DNA of 32,749 nt from Bacteroidota bacterium (GTDB taxonomy: Bacteria; Bacteroidota; Bacteroidia; UBA8524): assembly GCA_003531115.1 (NCBI GenBank), contig DQHT01000024.1:17810-50558 (forward strand). The letters run 5' to 3'. A program made the translations under genes and the position numbers. The notes beneath the pieces are model-generated. The model worked only from the letters and a program-made list of their open reading frames with translations, was not told the DNA's origin and did no database searches. This document shows, piece by piece, positions 9,401 through 16,885 of this stretch. Every line of letters begins with the position of its first letter. Positions within the stretch are counted from its first letter, which is position 1.

Positions 9401-9748
9401 AACTTCATCCGGAGTGCCGCCAAGTCGTACCACGATAGATGACCTGTACAGGCTGTCTTCCAATTCTATTTCCATATAATTATTTGAAGAAGTAGCCAAC
9501 AAGAGGTGGGCTAAAAAGCGTAATTCCATATCTGGCCCCGCTGTGACTCCCCGTTCAAGCCGGATACAGCTTCCGCTCACAGCGGGCCCCTGACTTTTCA
9601 GCCTGCCTTCTTCCTGGGTCCAATATATAAGGTCGCCTTTCCAGGGTGCATAAACATGGAAAGGTTCCAGGGAAAAATCTTCTCTCCATTGGGCACCAAC
9701 CACGGGGCACAGGAAAAGAAATAAAAGAATAAGGATAGTTCGGTTCAT
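6449..9748 (-). CDS. large secreted lamin-tail-domain protein with Ig-like modules and FlgD/CHU_C-like C-terminus
   Basis: A 1099-residue protein with a signal peptide (ILILLFLFLCPVVGAQ). Residues about 20-210 look like a beta-sandwich lectin-type domain. Three lamin-tail domains follow at about 303-456, 567-708 and 818-975. Each opens with an I-x-E-(L/I) strand and an E-(L/V)-(Y/F)-N core (ITELFPDPS, FTEIHFKPN, INEILSDPI) and closes with GGTPG, GGEPG or FGTPG. Between them lie SbsA-like Ig modules (about 212-300, 465-560, 720-815). The C-terminus (about 994-1092) begins FSPDGDGFEDLAL and ends with a YIICIVW strand, a FlgD/CHU_C-type domain that can act as a T9SS type B-like signal. Such proteins are common in Bacteroidota, sometimes with nuclease domains; none is visible here. 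Function is likely adhesive or structural at the cell surface, by inference. Confidence 0.85.
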   Translation of the reverse strand: MNRTILILLFLFLCPVVGAQWREDFSLEPFHVYAPWKGDLIYWTQEEGRLKSQGPAVSGSCIRLERGVTAGPDMELRFLAHLLLATSSNNYMEIELEDSLYRSSIVVRLGGTPDEVSVYYRSQGSDSVVIDGVDKRLGSSSSNLIAIRLRQIAGTISLDLGIQGDTNSWVLEGKGSLKEIHPQTLRIRACYSSSNAGKFFLDAIYFGHPDIDTLLPGLVSVYDLDSLNWLLTWSEGMDTTKGRFKDINGLDVAFSWLNTREMYCEIKSNAGLPVALSGFEDASGNPSADTALALHFVPYNFREIQITELFPDPSPPAGLPEVEWLELYNGGTQKRQLKNFTLSDLSASFVFPEFEIEPGAFLILTAAGNCSLMASYGDCLELGFSNSFLNNSGDRLLLQNRQGDTLEWLNYTDQWHDDVLKRSGGYSLEKQDPLNPCLMEEENFTSSPALSGGTPGKVNSSDQRIYDTIAPFVLGFELIGPSRIDVQLNEAIDTLQARFCIFSDSLVLRTLSPAHYRVNLPAPLPDDARMEYQVSLSHLEDCEGNRSSETLAFRYAIPEIPAPHELIFTEIHFKPNTGQAGFIEVYNLGDKAQSLAGTALTYGEKEFFLGNRLLYPSEALILCKETDTSYFSGIPYLALKAMPVLNSKSGQLALKNVNGVLLDAVSYSESQFQSWPQKAMGYTLQRQDSTRACSYPGDWQASAVYGGEPGVHSFIVVDNAPIIPQLQEIYPESKRHLRIRFSSPIQTEQPEISIMDASGSPVNWELAGNDFRSWMLEWSDSLQDGQGYRIEISGISGCNGESMLKQVLEFRLPESVSALRINEILSDPIGDDPDYVELFNAGTEAIDLKGMKLCNLNADGSLKEQYTISFEGYLLMPGAYVVLTEAHHRLNSLYNFYDEGRVRIMKNFPSFPNSEGVIVVLDSFGTIADSFRYSEKFHSQILLNTEGVSLERIDPEITADPANNWTSASASSNFGTPGRKNSQSREVSVTPKKYWKLVSATFSPDGDGFEDLALLVYDKLDPGSHVSINVYNPGGQEVCEWTNNLPCGSSGTLKWEGYDALGQPLPNGPYIICIVWTNPDGQSKRERLVLVKASPLNDE

Positions 9749-9771
9749 CTCGTGAAATTAGGATAAAGCTG

Positions 9772-9779
9772 TACTTTTG
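9772..9779 (+). promoter_or_regulatory. -7 promoter box upstream of asd
   Basis: TACTTTTG is an exact TAnnTTTG match, 28 bases before the asd ATG. No clear TTG lies at the -33 distance, so this is a partial promoter match. The position leaves a leader of roughly 20-25 bases. Confidence 0.6.
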
Positions 9780-9807
9780 CCGGTCACGAAACGGTCAAAA
9801 AATTGTT

Positions 9808-10797
9808 ATGAAAGTCGCAGTGGTAGGTGCAACCGGCATGGTTGGTCAGGTAATGCTTCAGGTTTTGGCGGAAAGAAACTTTCCGGTCAGCGAATTGATC
9901 CCTGTGGCTTCGGCTAAATCGGTGGGTCAGGAAATTACCTTTAAAGGAAAAAGCTGGAAAATATGTTCGATGGATGAAGCCATAGAACGTGCACCTGATC
10001 TGGCGCTGTTTTCTGCGGGAGGCTCCGTTTCGCTGGAAAACGCTCCCCGTTTTGCAGAAAAAGGAACCCTGGTGATCGACAATTCCTCAGCCTGGCGTAT
10101 GCATCCCGACAAAAAACTGGTGGTGCCCGAGGTGAATGCCCATGTGCTCCAAAAAAGCGACCGCATCATTGCCAATCCGAACTGTTCGACCATACAGATG
10201 GTACTGGCCTTAAATCCGCTTCATAAAAAGTACCGTATTCGCCGCGTGGTTGTGAGCACATACCAAAGTGTTACGGGAACGGGAGTAAAAGCTGTTGAAC
10301 AACTGATGAACGAACGTCGGGGAATTCAGGGTGAAATGGCCTATGCTTATCCCATCGACCTCAACGTTATTCCTCAAATCGATGTGTTTCTGGAAAATGC
10401 CTATACGAAAGAGGAAATGAAAATGGTCAATGAAACCCGTAAGATCATGGGCGATGAAAGCATCCGCCTGACATCCACGGCCGTGAGGATTCCGGTTATG
10501 GGCGGACATAGTGAAGCGGTAAATGTGGAATTCGAAATGGACTACGACTTAAACGAATTGCGCGCACTGCTCACCTCAACTCCGGGCATTGAAGTGGTTG
10601 ACGACCCTTCTGCTCAAAAATACCCGATGCCAAAAGATGCCCAGGGTAAAGACGTCACTTTGGTGGGTCGCCTGCGTCGCGACGAGTCGCAGCCGAACAG
10701 CCTGAACATGTGGATCGTATCCGACAACCTGAGAAAAGGCGCCGCCACCAATGCTGTTCAAATCGCAGAGTACTGCCTGGCTAATACGTTAATTTGA
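9808..10797 (+). CDS. asd: aspartate-semialdehyde dehydrogenase
   Basis: A 329-residue enzyme of normal length. The Rossmann nucleotide-binding motif GATGMVGQ is at residues 7-14. The catalytic Cys is 126 in NPNCSTIQ and the catalytic His is 234 in PVMGGHSEAV. It reduces L-4-aspartyl phosphate to aspartate semialdehyde with NADPH in the cytoplasm, a shared step for lysine/diaminopimelate, threonine and methionine synthesis. It appears to be a single-gene unit: the upstream neighbour is divergent and the downstream one is convergent, overlapping by 17 bases at the stop. A -7 box stands 28 bases before the start. Confidence 0.97.
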   Translation: MKVAVVGATGMVGQVMLQVLAERNFPVSELIPVASAKSVGQEITFKGKSWKICSMDEAIERAPDLALFSAGGSVSLENAPRFAEKGTLVIDNSSAWRMHPDKKLVVPEVNAHVLQKSDRIIANPNCSTIQMVLALNPLHKKYRIRRVVVSTYQSVTGTGVKAVEQLMNERRGIQGEMAYAYPIDLNVIPQIDVFLENAYTKEEMKMVNETRKIMGDESIRLTSTAVRIPVMGGHSEAVNVEFEMDYDLNELRALLTSTPGIEVVDDPSAQKYPMPKDAQGKDVTLVGRLRRDESQPNSLNMWIVSDNLRKGAATNAVQIAEYCLANTLI

Positions 10798-11536
10798 AAT
10801 TTTTCAGGAACTGTGCCTGGGCGGAAATCTCCTTGTCGTTTTTCTTCTTTTTCTCCGGCTTTTTGAATTGGTCTGCACGAATATTTCCCATCCAGGAAAC
10901 AAACATCATCCGACTGGTCGTTCCCGCATAAGGCATGTCGCCCATGGCATTCTTGTACGATGTATTCAAAAAATCATCCAGGTAATACTGGAATTTGATC
11001 ATTCCATATTTGCTGAACTGAAGCCCCACAAATACTGAAGGTAAAAACCGATTGGTTTCGTCACTTATCCAATTGCTCCGCTTCAGCTTTTCTCCACCAA
11101 TGAAACGTTTTTCTTTAAAATGAAAGAGCAGCTCATATTCAGCACCTAGTGCAAGGAATTTGTCCTTTTTCAAATTTCCCAACTTGAGCATGAGCGGAAT
11201 TCCCAGGGTATACGAGCGGCGTTTGATCTTCTCGTAGGTTTTAACATTACTCATATCACTAGCCAGTGCATAGGTTTCGTTTTTCGTGATCCAGCCTACG
11301 TTCTTCATACTCAACCCAAAGGCAATCCCGATCGATTTTGAAAAATCGATATTGTATTTATGATTAATATGGAAAAATACGGTAAACCTCGGAGGACCGG
11401 AAATTTTCATGCCGCTGCTATCGCGGTAATCGGCAAAAGAAAAGATAATCTCACCACCACTGGTCCTGTATTGTGCCGTGGAACTGTTTGGCCATAAAAT
11501 ACAGGCCAAAGCCGTCAGAAATAAGAATTTCTTCAT
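10781..11536 (-). CDS. predicted outer-membrane beta-barrel-like protein, function unknown
   Basis: About 251 residues from the ATG at 11536 (MKKFLFLTAL), which begins a signal peptide ending in STAQ; an upstream in-frame start at 11560 would add eight residues but falls at the expected transcription start. The body is rich in alternating hydrophobic and polar strands with aromatic ends (IGIAFGLSMKNVGW, FLALGAEYELLFHF, SVFVGLQFSKYGM, MIKFQYYLDDF), as in PorT/OmpW-like barrels. The C-terminus adds a lysine-rich segment (KKPEKKKKNDK) after the last strand instead of ending in the usual aromatic residue. No specific family is recognised. It is convergent with asd, overlapping by 17 bases. A barrel is inferred from pattern only. 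Confidence 0.65.
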   Translation of the reverse strand: MKKFLFLTALACILWPNSSTAQYRTSGGEIIFSFADYRDSSGMKISGPPRFTVFFHINHKYNIDFSKSIGIAFGLSMKNVGWITKNETYALASDMSNVKTYEKIKRRSYTLGIPLMLKLGNLKKDKFLALGAEYELLFHFKEKRFIGGEKLKRSNWISDETNRFLPSVFVGLQFSKYGMIKFQYYLDDFLNTSYKNAMGDMPYAGTTSRMMFVSWMGNIRADQFKKPEKKKKNDKEISAQAQFLKNFKLTY

Positions 11537-11565
11537 AAAACCCGTGACTTGTTTAATCAATTTGT

Positions 11566-11573
11566 CAAAACTA
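11566..11573 (-). promoter_or_regulatory. -7 promoter box of the outer-membrane protein gene
   Basis: On the minus strand TAGTTTTG matches TAnnTTTG exactly, 29 bases before the ATG at 11536. It supports that start over the one at 11560, which would leave almost no leader. No clear -33 TTG is seen. Confidence 0.55.
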
Positions 11574-11650
11574 TTGAAAATGTTTTATTCTTCCCTTGGG
11601 GAGTCTGAAAAAAGCAGCCTATTTTCGCATCATCTTAGAATGATTCTAAA

Positions 11651-12874
11651 TTGAATTTCAGGATTCCCCGGGTTTCTTTTCATAAGGCGCTACTTATCAG
11701 CGCACTGTATATTTCTCAATCCGTGCCTGTTTCCTTTATCAAAACAGGGTTTCAGACCTATCTGAAAAATCAGGATATTGACTCTGACGGCATTTCCGGC
11801 TTACTTGGCTTGATGCTTTTACCCTGGGCACTTAAATTTTTATGGGCTCCATTGATCGACCGATATGGTTCTTCACGATACGGCCACCGAAAAAGCTGGC
11901 TCATTCCCCTGCAGCTTGGGGGTGCGCTCGTTTTAGGTCTTATTGCTTTTATGGATATTGAAAGCCAGCTTAGCCAGATCGTTGTGCTCTTTTTATTTTA
12001 CAGCTTTTTGTGCGCCACCCAGGATATTGCCGTTGACGGACTTGCCGTAATTGCATTGAGCAAAAAGCAGCATGGTTTGGGGAACAGCATGCAAATGGGC
12101 GGATACTACCTGGGTGAGCTACTTGGAGGAGCTGTGATCCTGATCGTTCTCGATCAATTCGGCTGGACGATATCCATCTTAACCCTGGCACTTTTATACC
12201 TAATCCCCTTAATTGTGTTGCTTCCATATAAAGAAAGCCGTAGTCCCGCATCTTCGGCACAAAGTTTTTATGGGATGGAAGAAATAAAAAGCTATTTCAA
12301 AGGCGAACAGGTCATCTGGATTCTTTTGTTGGTGCTCTATATGGGCAACCAGGTCCTTGCGCGCACCCTGCTGCCCTCCTTACTGAAGGAGCGGAGTTTT
12401 AGCGATACGGAAGTAGGATTCACCATAGGCGTTTTTGGGAACAGTGCATCCATTGTCGGTGCGATGGTCGGCGGTTTCTTGATGGAATACCTTGGCAGAA
12501 AACGTTCACTTTTGGTGTATGGACTGATCAAGATCCCTATCTTCTTTTTGCTCCTTATGGTCCCCATGCTACAGATATCGGATGTGCTGGTGATCGGTGG
12601 TATTATGCTCAACGACCTGATGGCCGGTTGTGCAGCCGTAGCCCTTTTTACCGTTATGATGGATAAATCGCGCCTCAGTTCACCTGGAACGGATTTTACC
12701 ATACAACAGTCGATCAATGCCATTGGTGTCGTGATCTTTGTGGTATTGAGCGGGATCATACAGCGGCAATTCGGTTATCCTGCAGTGGTATTCATCGCCT
12801 CATTTATTGGCGTTTTGAGTCTCTTTTTAATATGGAAACTGCGAATGGAAGAAACCCATCGGGATCACGATTAA
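11651..12874 (+). CDS. MFS transporter, AmpG/PAT-like
   Basis: A 407-residue inner-membrane protein with about twelve hydrophobic segments. The loop after helix 2 carries the MFS-type motif APLIDRYGSSRYGHRKSW, and the second half has a related loop FLMEYLGRKRS. The opening (PVSFIKTGFQTYLK, then LLPWALKFLWAP) resembles the AmpG/peptide-acetyl-CoA-type branch, which takes up muropeptides in some bacteria; the substrate here is not known. The start is TTG at 11651: a stop codon lies five codons upstream and no ATG or GTG is in frame before the first helix. A TATTTTCG element at 11620-11627 may be a -7 box. The gene is convergent with the YhcG pseudogene nine bases downstream. Confidence 0.85.
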   Translation: MNFRIPRVSFHKALLISALYISQSVPVSFIKTGFQTYLKNQDIDSDGISGLLGLMLLPWALKFLWAPLIDRYGSSRYGHRKSWLIPLQLGGALVLGLIAFMDIESQLSQIVVLFLFYSFLCATQDIAVDGLAVIALSKKQHGLGNSMQMGGYYLGELLGGAVILIVLDQFGWTISILTLALLYLIPLIVLLPYKESRSPASSAQSFYGMEEIKSYFKGEQVIWILLLVLYMGNQVLARTLLPSLLKERSFSDTEVGFTIGVFGNSASIVGAMVGGFLMEYLGRKRSLLVYGLIKIPIFFLLLMVPMLQISDVLVIGGIMLNDLMAGCAAVALFTVMMDKSRLSSPGTDFTIQQSINAIGVVIFVVLSGIIQRQFGYPAVVFIASFIGVLSLFLIWKLRMEETHRDHD

Positions 12875-12882
12875 CTGAGTTA

Positions 12883-13911
12883 TTATTCGTCTAGTATGTT
12901 GAGTCGTTGTGTGATCTCTTCTGCCGTTGGAAGGTACTTTTTCATTTCTTCAGGCAGTTCATGCTGTAGAGAATAAGTCGCCACTCCAATTGGCTTGTGG
13001 CTATCGTTCAGCGCATATTCTACAACGGTCCTGTCTTTTGATTTACAGATAATGATTCCGATGGATGGATTTTCTCCTTCAATCTTCTCCTGCTTGTTTA
13101 ATGCTGTGAGATAAAACTGCATCTTTCCCGCGTACTCAGGTTTGAATTCGGTTACTTTGAGCTCTATCGCAATCAAAGACCGGAGTCTTCTGTGGTATAA
13201 GAGCAGATCAACAAAAAATTCCTGCTCGCCAACTTATAAACGGTGCTGATTCCCCACAAAAGTGAAATCGCCTCCCATTTCCATCAGAAATTTCCGAATG
13301 TTTTTAATCAATCCAAGTTCTATATCCCGCTCTTTATATTCCTCAGATAGTTCCAGGAAATCAAAAACATATTCATCCTTTACCGCTATGCTAGCCTGAT
13401 CTTTGTATTTTGCCTCCAGTGTTTTGTCAAAGTTTGTTTGTCCGGTTAGAAATCTTTGGTAGCTGTTTCCTTCAATCTGGTGGATGAGTACATTTTTACT
13501 CCAACCATACTTCTTTACCATTTTCAGGTAATATTCGCGTTCCTGATCGTCTTTGCATTTTTCCAGAATGAGCACATTATGAGACCATCCTATTTCTGCC
13601 ACCAGTGGTGGCAGTTTTTCATTTCGGCTATACTGAACGAACATATTTCTCATTCGCCAGAGGTTTCTGCTTGAAAAACCCTGCGTTCCGGGGAACTCTT
13701 TTTGCAGGTCATCCGCCAATGTTTCTACAACAGCCTTACCCCATCCAAATGCCTCCTGATTGGCAACAATATTCCCTCCAATGTGGAGATAAAGACCAAT
13801 AAGTTCTTTATTGACCTGCTTTAAAGCATTGTATTGAACGCGCCTGATTTGTTGTTTAATTTCAGTAACAAATCCAAGGTATTCCGGTGTAATCTCCATA
13901 TGAATCTTCAT
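12883..13911 (-). pseudogene. YhcG-family PDDEXK nuclease (DUF1016), split by one in-frame TAA
   Basis: Reading from the ATG at 13911, the frame gives 225 residues matching the DUF1016 N-terminal domain (for example GWGKAVVETLADDLQKEFPG, FSSRNLWRMRNMF, GWSHNVLIL) and the start of the nuclease domain (FTFVGNQHRL). A TAA at 13234-13236 then interrupts it. The same frame continues without any indel for 116 more residues: VGEQEFFVDLLLYHRRLRSL, then AIELK and the conserved EYAGKMQFYL and NPSIGIIICKSKD. The stop takes the place of the conserved Glu of the family's RLEV/RLxV strand, so GAA to TAA is the simplest cause. The stop removes the PDDEXK residues Asp235, Glu250 and Lys252. YhcG proteins are often found near restriction or defence genes. 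Inactivation is likely, but sequencing error or readthrough is possible. Confidence 0.9.
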
Positions 13912-14067
13912 CTCAAATTACGCTAAATTATCCAAGATAAGAATAGAAACGAGAAGATTGATTCTTGGATGCAAGAAGAATATTCAGGATCAAATTTCTA
14001 TCTTCCCATACTTTAAATACTGCTTATTAATAATCTATTTTACTTCCGCTCAGTAAACATCCTTCAA

Positions 14068-14409
14068 TTGGTTTGGATAAACGCTAGTATACCAATCGCA
14101 ATTGTATTTCAGATTTTATTCGCATTTGACAAATCGTTTATTCCCTATTCATTTGCGTTCTTGACTGTCCCAGTGGGAATCCTGTTTGTTCTGGCTAGAC
14201 TCTCTAAAGTACTCAAATGGAATAAACCTTTCGGTAATAATGTGTATAACCATAAAGATCTTTTAAATGCAGTTAAAGAGGTTTTTGGCAATCAAGAGGC
14301 AACATTAAATACCAATGAGGGTATTGACTTGAAAAATCAATTTAAAGGAAGCTTGATCACACTATTCATTACTGCAGGGCTATTTATTTGCCTTATTTTT
14401 GTTTTTTAG
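14068..14409 (+). CDS. small predicted membrane protein, unrecognised
   Basis: An open frame of 113 residues from a TTG at 14068; no in-frame ATG or GTG precedes the first hydrophobic segment, and the frame is open upstream to a stop at 14014, so the true start is uncertain. Two hydrophobic segments near the N-terminus (IPIAIVFQILFAF and SFAFLTVPVGILFVLARL) are followed by a soluble stretch of about 45 residues (KVLKWNKPFGNN, then KDLLNAVKEVFGNQ) and a C-terminal helix (SLITLFITAGLFICLIFVF). I do not recognise the family. It sits in an AT-rich patch next to the broken YhcG gene, which hints at acquired DNA. It could be a remnant of a longer protein. Coding is likely because the opposite strand and other frames offer nothing better. 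Confidence 0.5.
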   Translation: MVWINASIPIAIVFQILFAFDKSFIPYSFAFLTVPVGILFVLARLSKVLKWNKPFGNNVYNHKDLLNAVKEVFGNQEATLNTNEGIDLKNQFKGSLITLFITAGLFICLIFVF

Positions 14410-14456
14410 GTCTTTCGGGAAGTCCGGTAAAACCAAAAAATTAAATCCAATGCCCT

Positions 14457-15368
14457 CTAAACCCCGATCTTATCCTTGGTTTTGACACCCTTGGCCTTAT
14501 GCCTTTTTTCCAGGTATTCAATGATCTTTCCCGCTATATCTTCTCCCGTGGCCTTTTCAATGCCTTCCAGCCCCGGTGAGGAATTTACTTCCATAACAAG
14601 CGGTCCGCGTGATGACTGCAGCATATCCACCCCGCAAACGGTGAGTCCTAACACTTTCGCTGCATTCAGCGCCGTTTGTTTTTCTTCCCTTGACAGTTTG
14701 ATCAGTTTAGCCGACCCACCCCGGTGTAGGTTGGAACGAAACTCTCCTTCTTTTGCCGTCCTTTTCATTGCACCCACAATTTTCCCGTCAACCACAAAAG
14801 CACGTATATCACTTCCTTTGGCTTCTTTGATAAATTCCTGAACGAGGATATTCACTTCCAGTCCATAAAAGGCTTCAATAACCGATTCCGCAGCTTTTTT
14901 CGTTTCCGCCAAAACCACACCGATGCCCTGCGTTCCTTCAAGCAACTTGATCACCAGGGGAGTTCCTCCCACCATGCGGATCAAATCGCCTACATCATTG
15001 GCGTTGCGGGCAAATCCTGTTATCGGCATACCAATTCCGGCCCGGGCAAGGATCTGCATGCTGCGGAGCTTGTCTCTGGAGCGCGTGATCGCCTGGCTCT
15101 CATTGGCTGAGGGCACATTCATCATCTCAAAATGCCGCACCATGGCCGTTCCATAAAAGGTTACCGAAGCACCAATTCGCGGAACAATCGCATCCACATC
15201 CGACACATCCTGGCCATTATAGTGAATGGTCGTTTTTCCCTTGCTCATGCTCACGTAACATTTGAGGTGGTCGAGTACCACACATTCATGACCCCGCTGA
15301 ACTGCAGCCTGTACCAGACGTTCCGTTGAATAGAGGTTTTTATTTCTTGATAGGATGGCTATTTTCAC
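14457..15368 (-). CDS. rimK: RimK-type ATP-grasp ligase (ribosomal protein S6--L-glutamate ligase)
   Basis: A 303-residue protein of normal RimK length. The N-terminal domain opens [15 protein letters not shown] and contains [15 protein letters not shown]; the ATP-grasp core has [48 protein letters not shown] and the metal-binding [17 protein letters not shown] near residue 265. RimK adds glutamate residues to the C-terminus of ribosomal protein S6 in an ATP-dependent reaction, altering translation. The start is GTG at 15368. It overlaps the end of the upstream retropepsin-like gene by 29 bases, so the pair is probably co-translated; the two families are commonly linked. Activity on S6 is inferred from family, since related ligases use other acceptors. 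Confidence 0.92.
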   Translation of the reverse strand: MKIAILSRNKNLYSTERLVQAAVQRGHECVVLDHLKCYVSMSKGKTTIHYNGQDVSDVDAIVPRIGASVTFYGTAMVRHFEMMNVPSANESQAITRSRDKLRSMQILARAGIGMPITGFARNANDVGDLIRMVGGTPLVIKLLEGTQGIGVVLAETKKAAESVIEAFYGLEVNILVQEFIKEAKGSDIRAFVVDGKIVGAMKRTAKEGEFRSNLHRGGSAKLIKLSREEKQTALNAAKVLGLTVCGVDMLQSSRGPLVMEVNSSPGLEGIEKATGEDIAGKIIEYLEKRHKAKGVKTKDKIGV

Positions 15369-15819
15369 GTTCCTTTTTTTGCTTTAATTTTCTGATCTTA
15401 TACCGGGCGCTCTGGTTGGAACGCGAAACATCCACGATAAAATTCCTGCGTATAAAACTTCGCCCCAAAAGCATGGGAAATTCCATATTGGAGCGGTCGC
15501 GCAGGGATATTTCAATGGGATAACGTTTATTAAACAATTCCACTTCGGTTTGGATCACGATCCGGTTTTCTTCCTGTCCGAATGAGTTTCGCACCCGCTT
15601 TTCTTTATGGAAAGGCAAGGTATATTCTTTGCCGTTAAACTGTGGCATAGCCGGGTCGAGCAGCACAAATTTAACATAGGGTTTACGGTACTTTTTCAGG
15701 ATGGTGATCGACTTGCAGTGCAAAACGGAGGTACGTGCCCCGGTATCGATCTTGGCAGGGATGTCTTTCAAGTCGAATTCAGGAAAACTGACTTTTTCTT
15801 TCCAGCCAATTTTTTTCAT
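15340..15819 (-). CDS. RimB/RimZ-type retropepsin-like aspartic protease (COG4067)
   Basis: About 159 residues from the ATG at 15819 ([12 protein letters not shown]); an in-frame TTG at 15828 would add three. The retropepsin motif IDTGARTS places the catalytic Asp at residue 25, and a second conserved segment is [23 protein letters not shown]. The C-terminus is basic ([10 protein letters not shown]). These proteins are often annotated as ATP-dependent zinc protease or RimK/LysX-associated protein; in Pseudomonas the RimB member works with RimK. The gene overlaps rimK by 29 bases and follows the EamA transporter by about 25 bases, giving a three-gene operon. The single Asp motif implies a homodimer, as in retroviral proteases, by family knowledge. 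Confidence 0.88.
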   Translation of the reverse strand: MKKIGWKEKVSFPEFDLKDIPAKIDTGARTSVLHCKSITILKKYRKPYVKFVLLDPAMPQFNGKEYTLPFHKEKRVRNSFGQEENRIVIQTEVELFNKRYPIEISLRDRSNMEFPMLLGRSFIRRNFIVDVSRSNQSARYKIRKLKQKKERENSHPIKK

Positions 15820-15843
15820 ACTTCGCAAGTTATGGATTGTATG

Positions 15844-16752
15844 CTAAGCCGCAAGACGAGCCCTTTCTGCCTTTTTTCGCTGTATGCGCCTTATTACAGG
15901 ATAGAGAAAAACACTGAACAGGATCAAACCTGTTCCCAGATAAAAACCGGCCTCGAGCTCCTTATGTTCCTGAAAGAACAGAATGGCCAGAAGTATTCCG
16001 TAGACCGGTTCCAGATTGATAGCCAGGTTGGCCGTAAACGCACTCAACTGTTTTAATGCGATCAGGGCCAGCACATAAGCCACCGAAGTACATACCAGCG
16101 CCAAAATGATCAGCCAGGCCCAGTCGCTCGGATCGGGCATTAATTTGGCCTCGGGAAAAAAATGGAGGTAAACCGGTAACAAGGCGGTAATAAATACAAA
16201 ACCTGCCCCCAGCTCCAAAAAGGTCATGGTGATGGGGTTATGATTCCCCATATGTTTCTTATTGAGCGTGGAAAACAAGGAGGCAAGAAATGCCGCGATC
16301 AAGCCTGTGATAATGCCTTCGCGATAACCAAAGGTGGCTTTGGTAATAATGATAATGCCAATGGCCACCACCACGCCGAGAACTACCTCAAAAGGGTTAA
16401 CCTTTCGCTTAAAAACCAGAGGCTCAATAAAGCTGGTAAACAATGATGTGGTTGCCAGGCAGCTTAAGGCGATGGATACATTTGCCAATTTGATCGATCC
16501 ATAAAAAGTCAGCCAATGCAAACAGGTGATCAAACCGATACCCATAAAACGAACTATTTCCCGGCGCGTCATATTGCCCAAAGCTTTTATTACCCCGGGA
16601 ATAAATGCAATGGAAAGGCAGGTTATCCATAAGCGATGCCATACCAACATCACCTCCCTGAGGCTGATCAGCTTCCCCAGAATAGCCGTAAAGCCGAATA
16701 GCAAAATTGCAACATGCAGAAACCAATAGGCCTGTTTAAGTTCCTTACTCAC
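15844..16752 (-). CDS. EamA/DMT-family transporter
   Basis: An inner-membrane protein of about 302 residues with ten hydrophobic segments forming two EamA repeats, for example FLHVAILLFGFTAILGKLI at the start and VCTSVAYVLALIALKQLSAF with NLEPVYGILLAILFFQEH in the second repeat. DMT carriers export metabolites or amino acids; the substrate cannot be read here. I chose the GTG at 16752, a few residues before helix 1. An ATG at 16887 would add 45 residues without a clear family match, and its codon would overlap the ATG of the divergent kinase gene. It lies upstream of the RimB-type protease and rimK genes on the same strand, 24 bases from the former. Confidence 0.85.
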   Translation of the reverse strand: MSKELKQAYWFLHVAILLFGFTAILGKLISLREVMLVWHRLWITCLSIAFIPGVIKALGNMTRREIVRFMGIGLITCLHWLTFYGSIKLANVSIALSCLATTSLFTSFIEPLVFKRKVNPFEVVLGVVVAIGIIIITKATFGYREGIITGLIAAFLASLFSTLNKKHMGNHNPITMTFLELGAGFVFITALLPVYLHFFPEAKLMPDPSDWAWLIILALVCTSVAYVLALIALKQLSAFTANLAINLEPVYGILLAILFFQEHKELEAGFYLGTGLILFSVFLYPVIRRIQRKKAERARLAA

Positions 16753-16885
16753 AGGCAGCGAATTTAGTTCCTGTTTTGCGTATATTTTTCGCTCTTCAAG
16801 TGAAGCGAATCTTTCATAAGTCCAAACAAAGAAATAACCAATTTGATGCCCCCAATTCAGGAAAACCAGCGAAATTGCCTGCTGC

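Noticed and set aside
12883..13176. The downstream YhcG piece as an independent small gene
   Set aside because: It would start at an internal TTG and lacks Asp235 of the nuclease core; it is best read as the continuation of the interrupted gene.
13177..13236. Frameshift as the cause of the split YhcG gene
   Set aside because: Both halves are in the same frame and the protein alignment runs on without gain or loss, so a nonsense change fits better than an indel.
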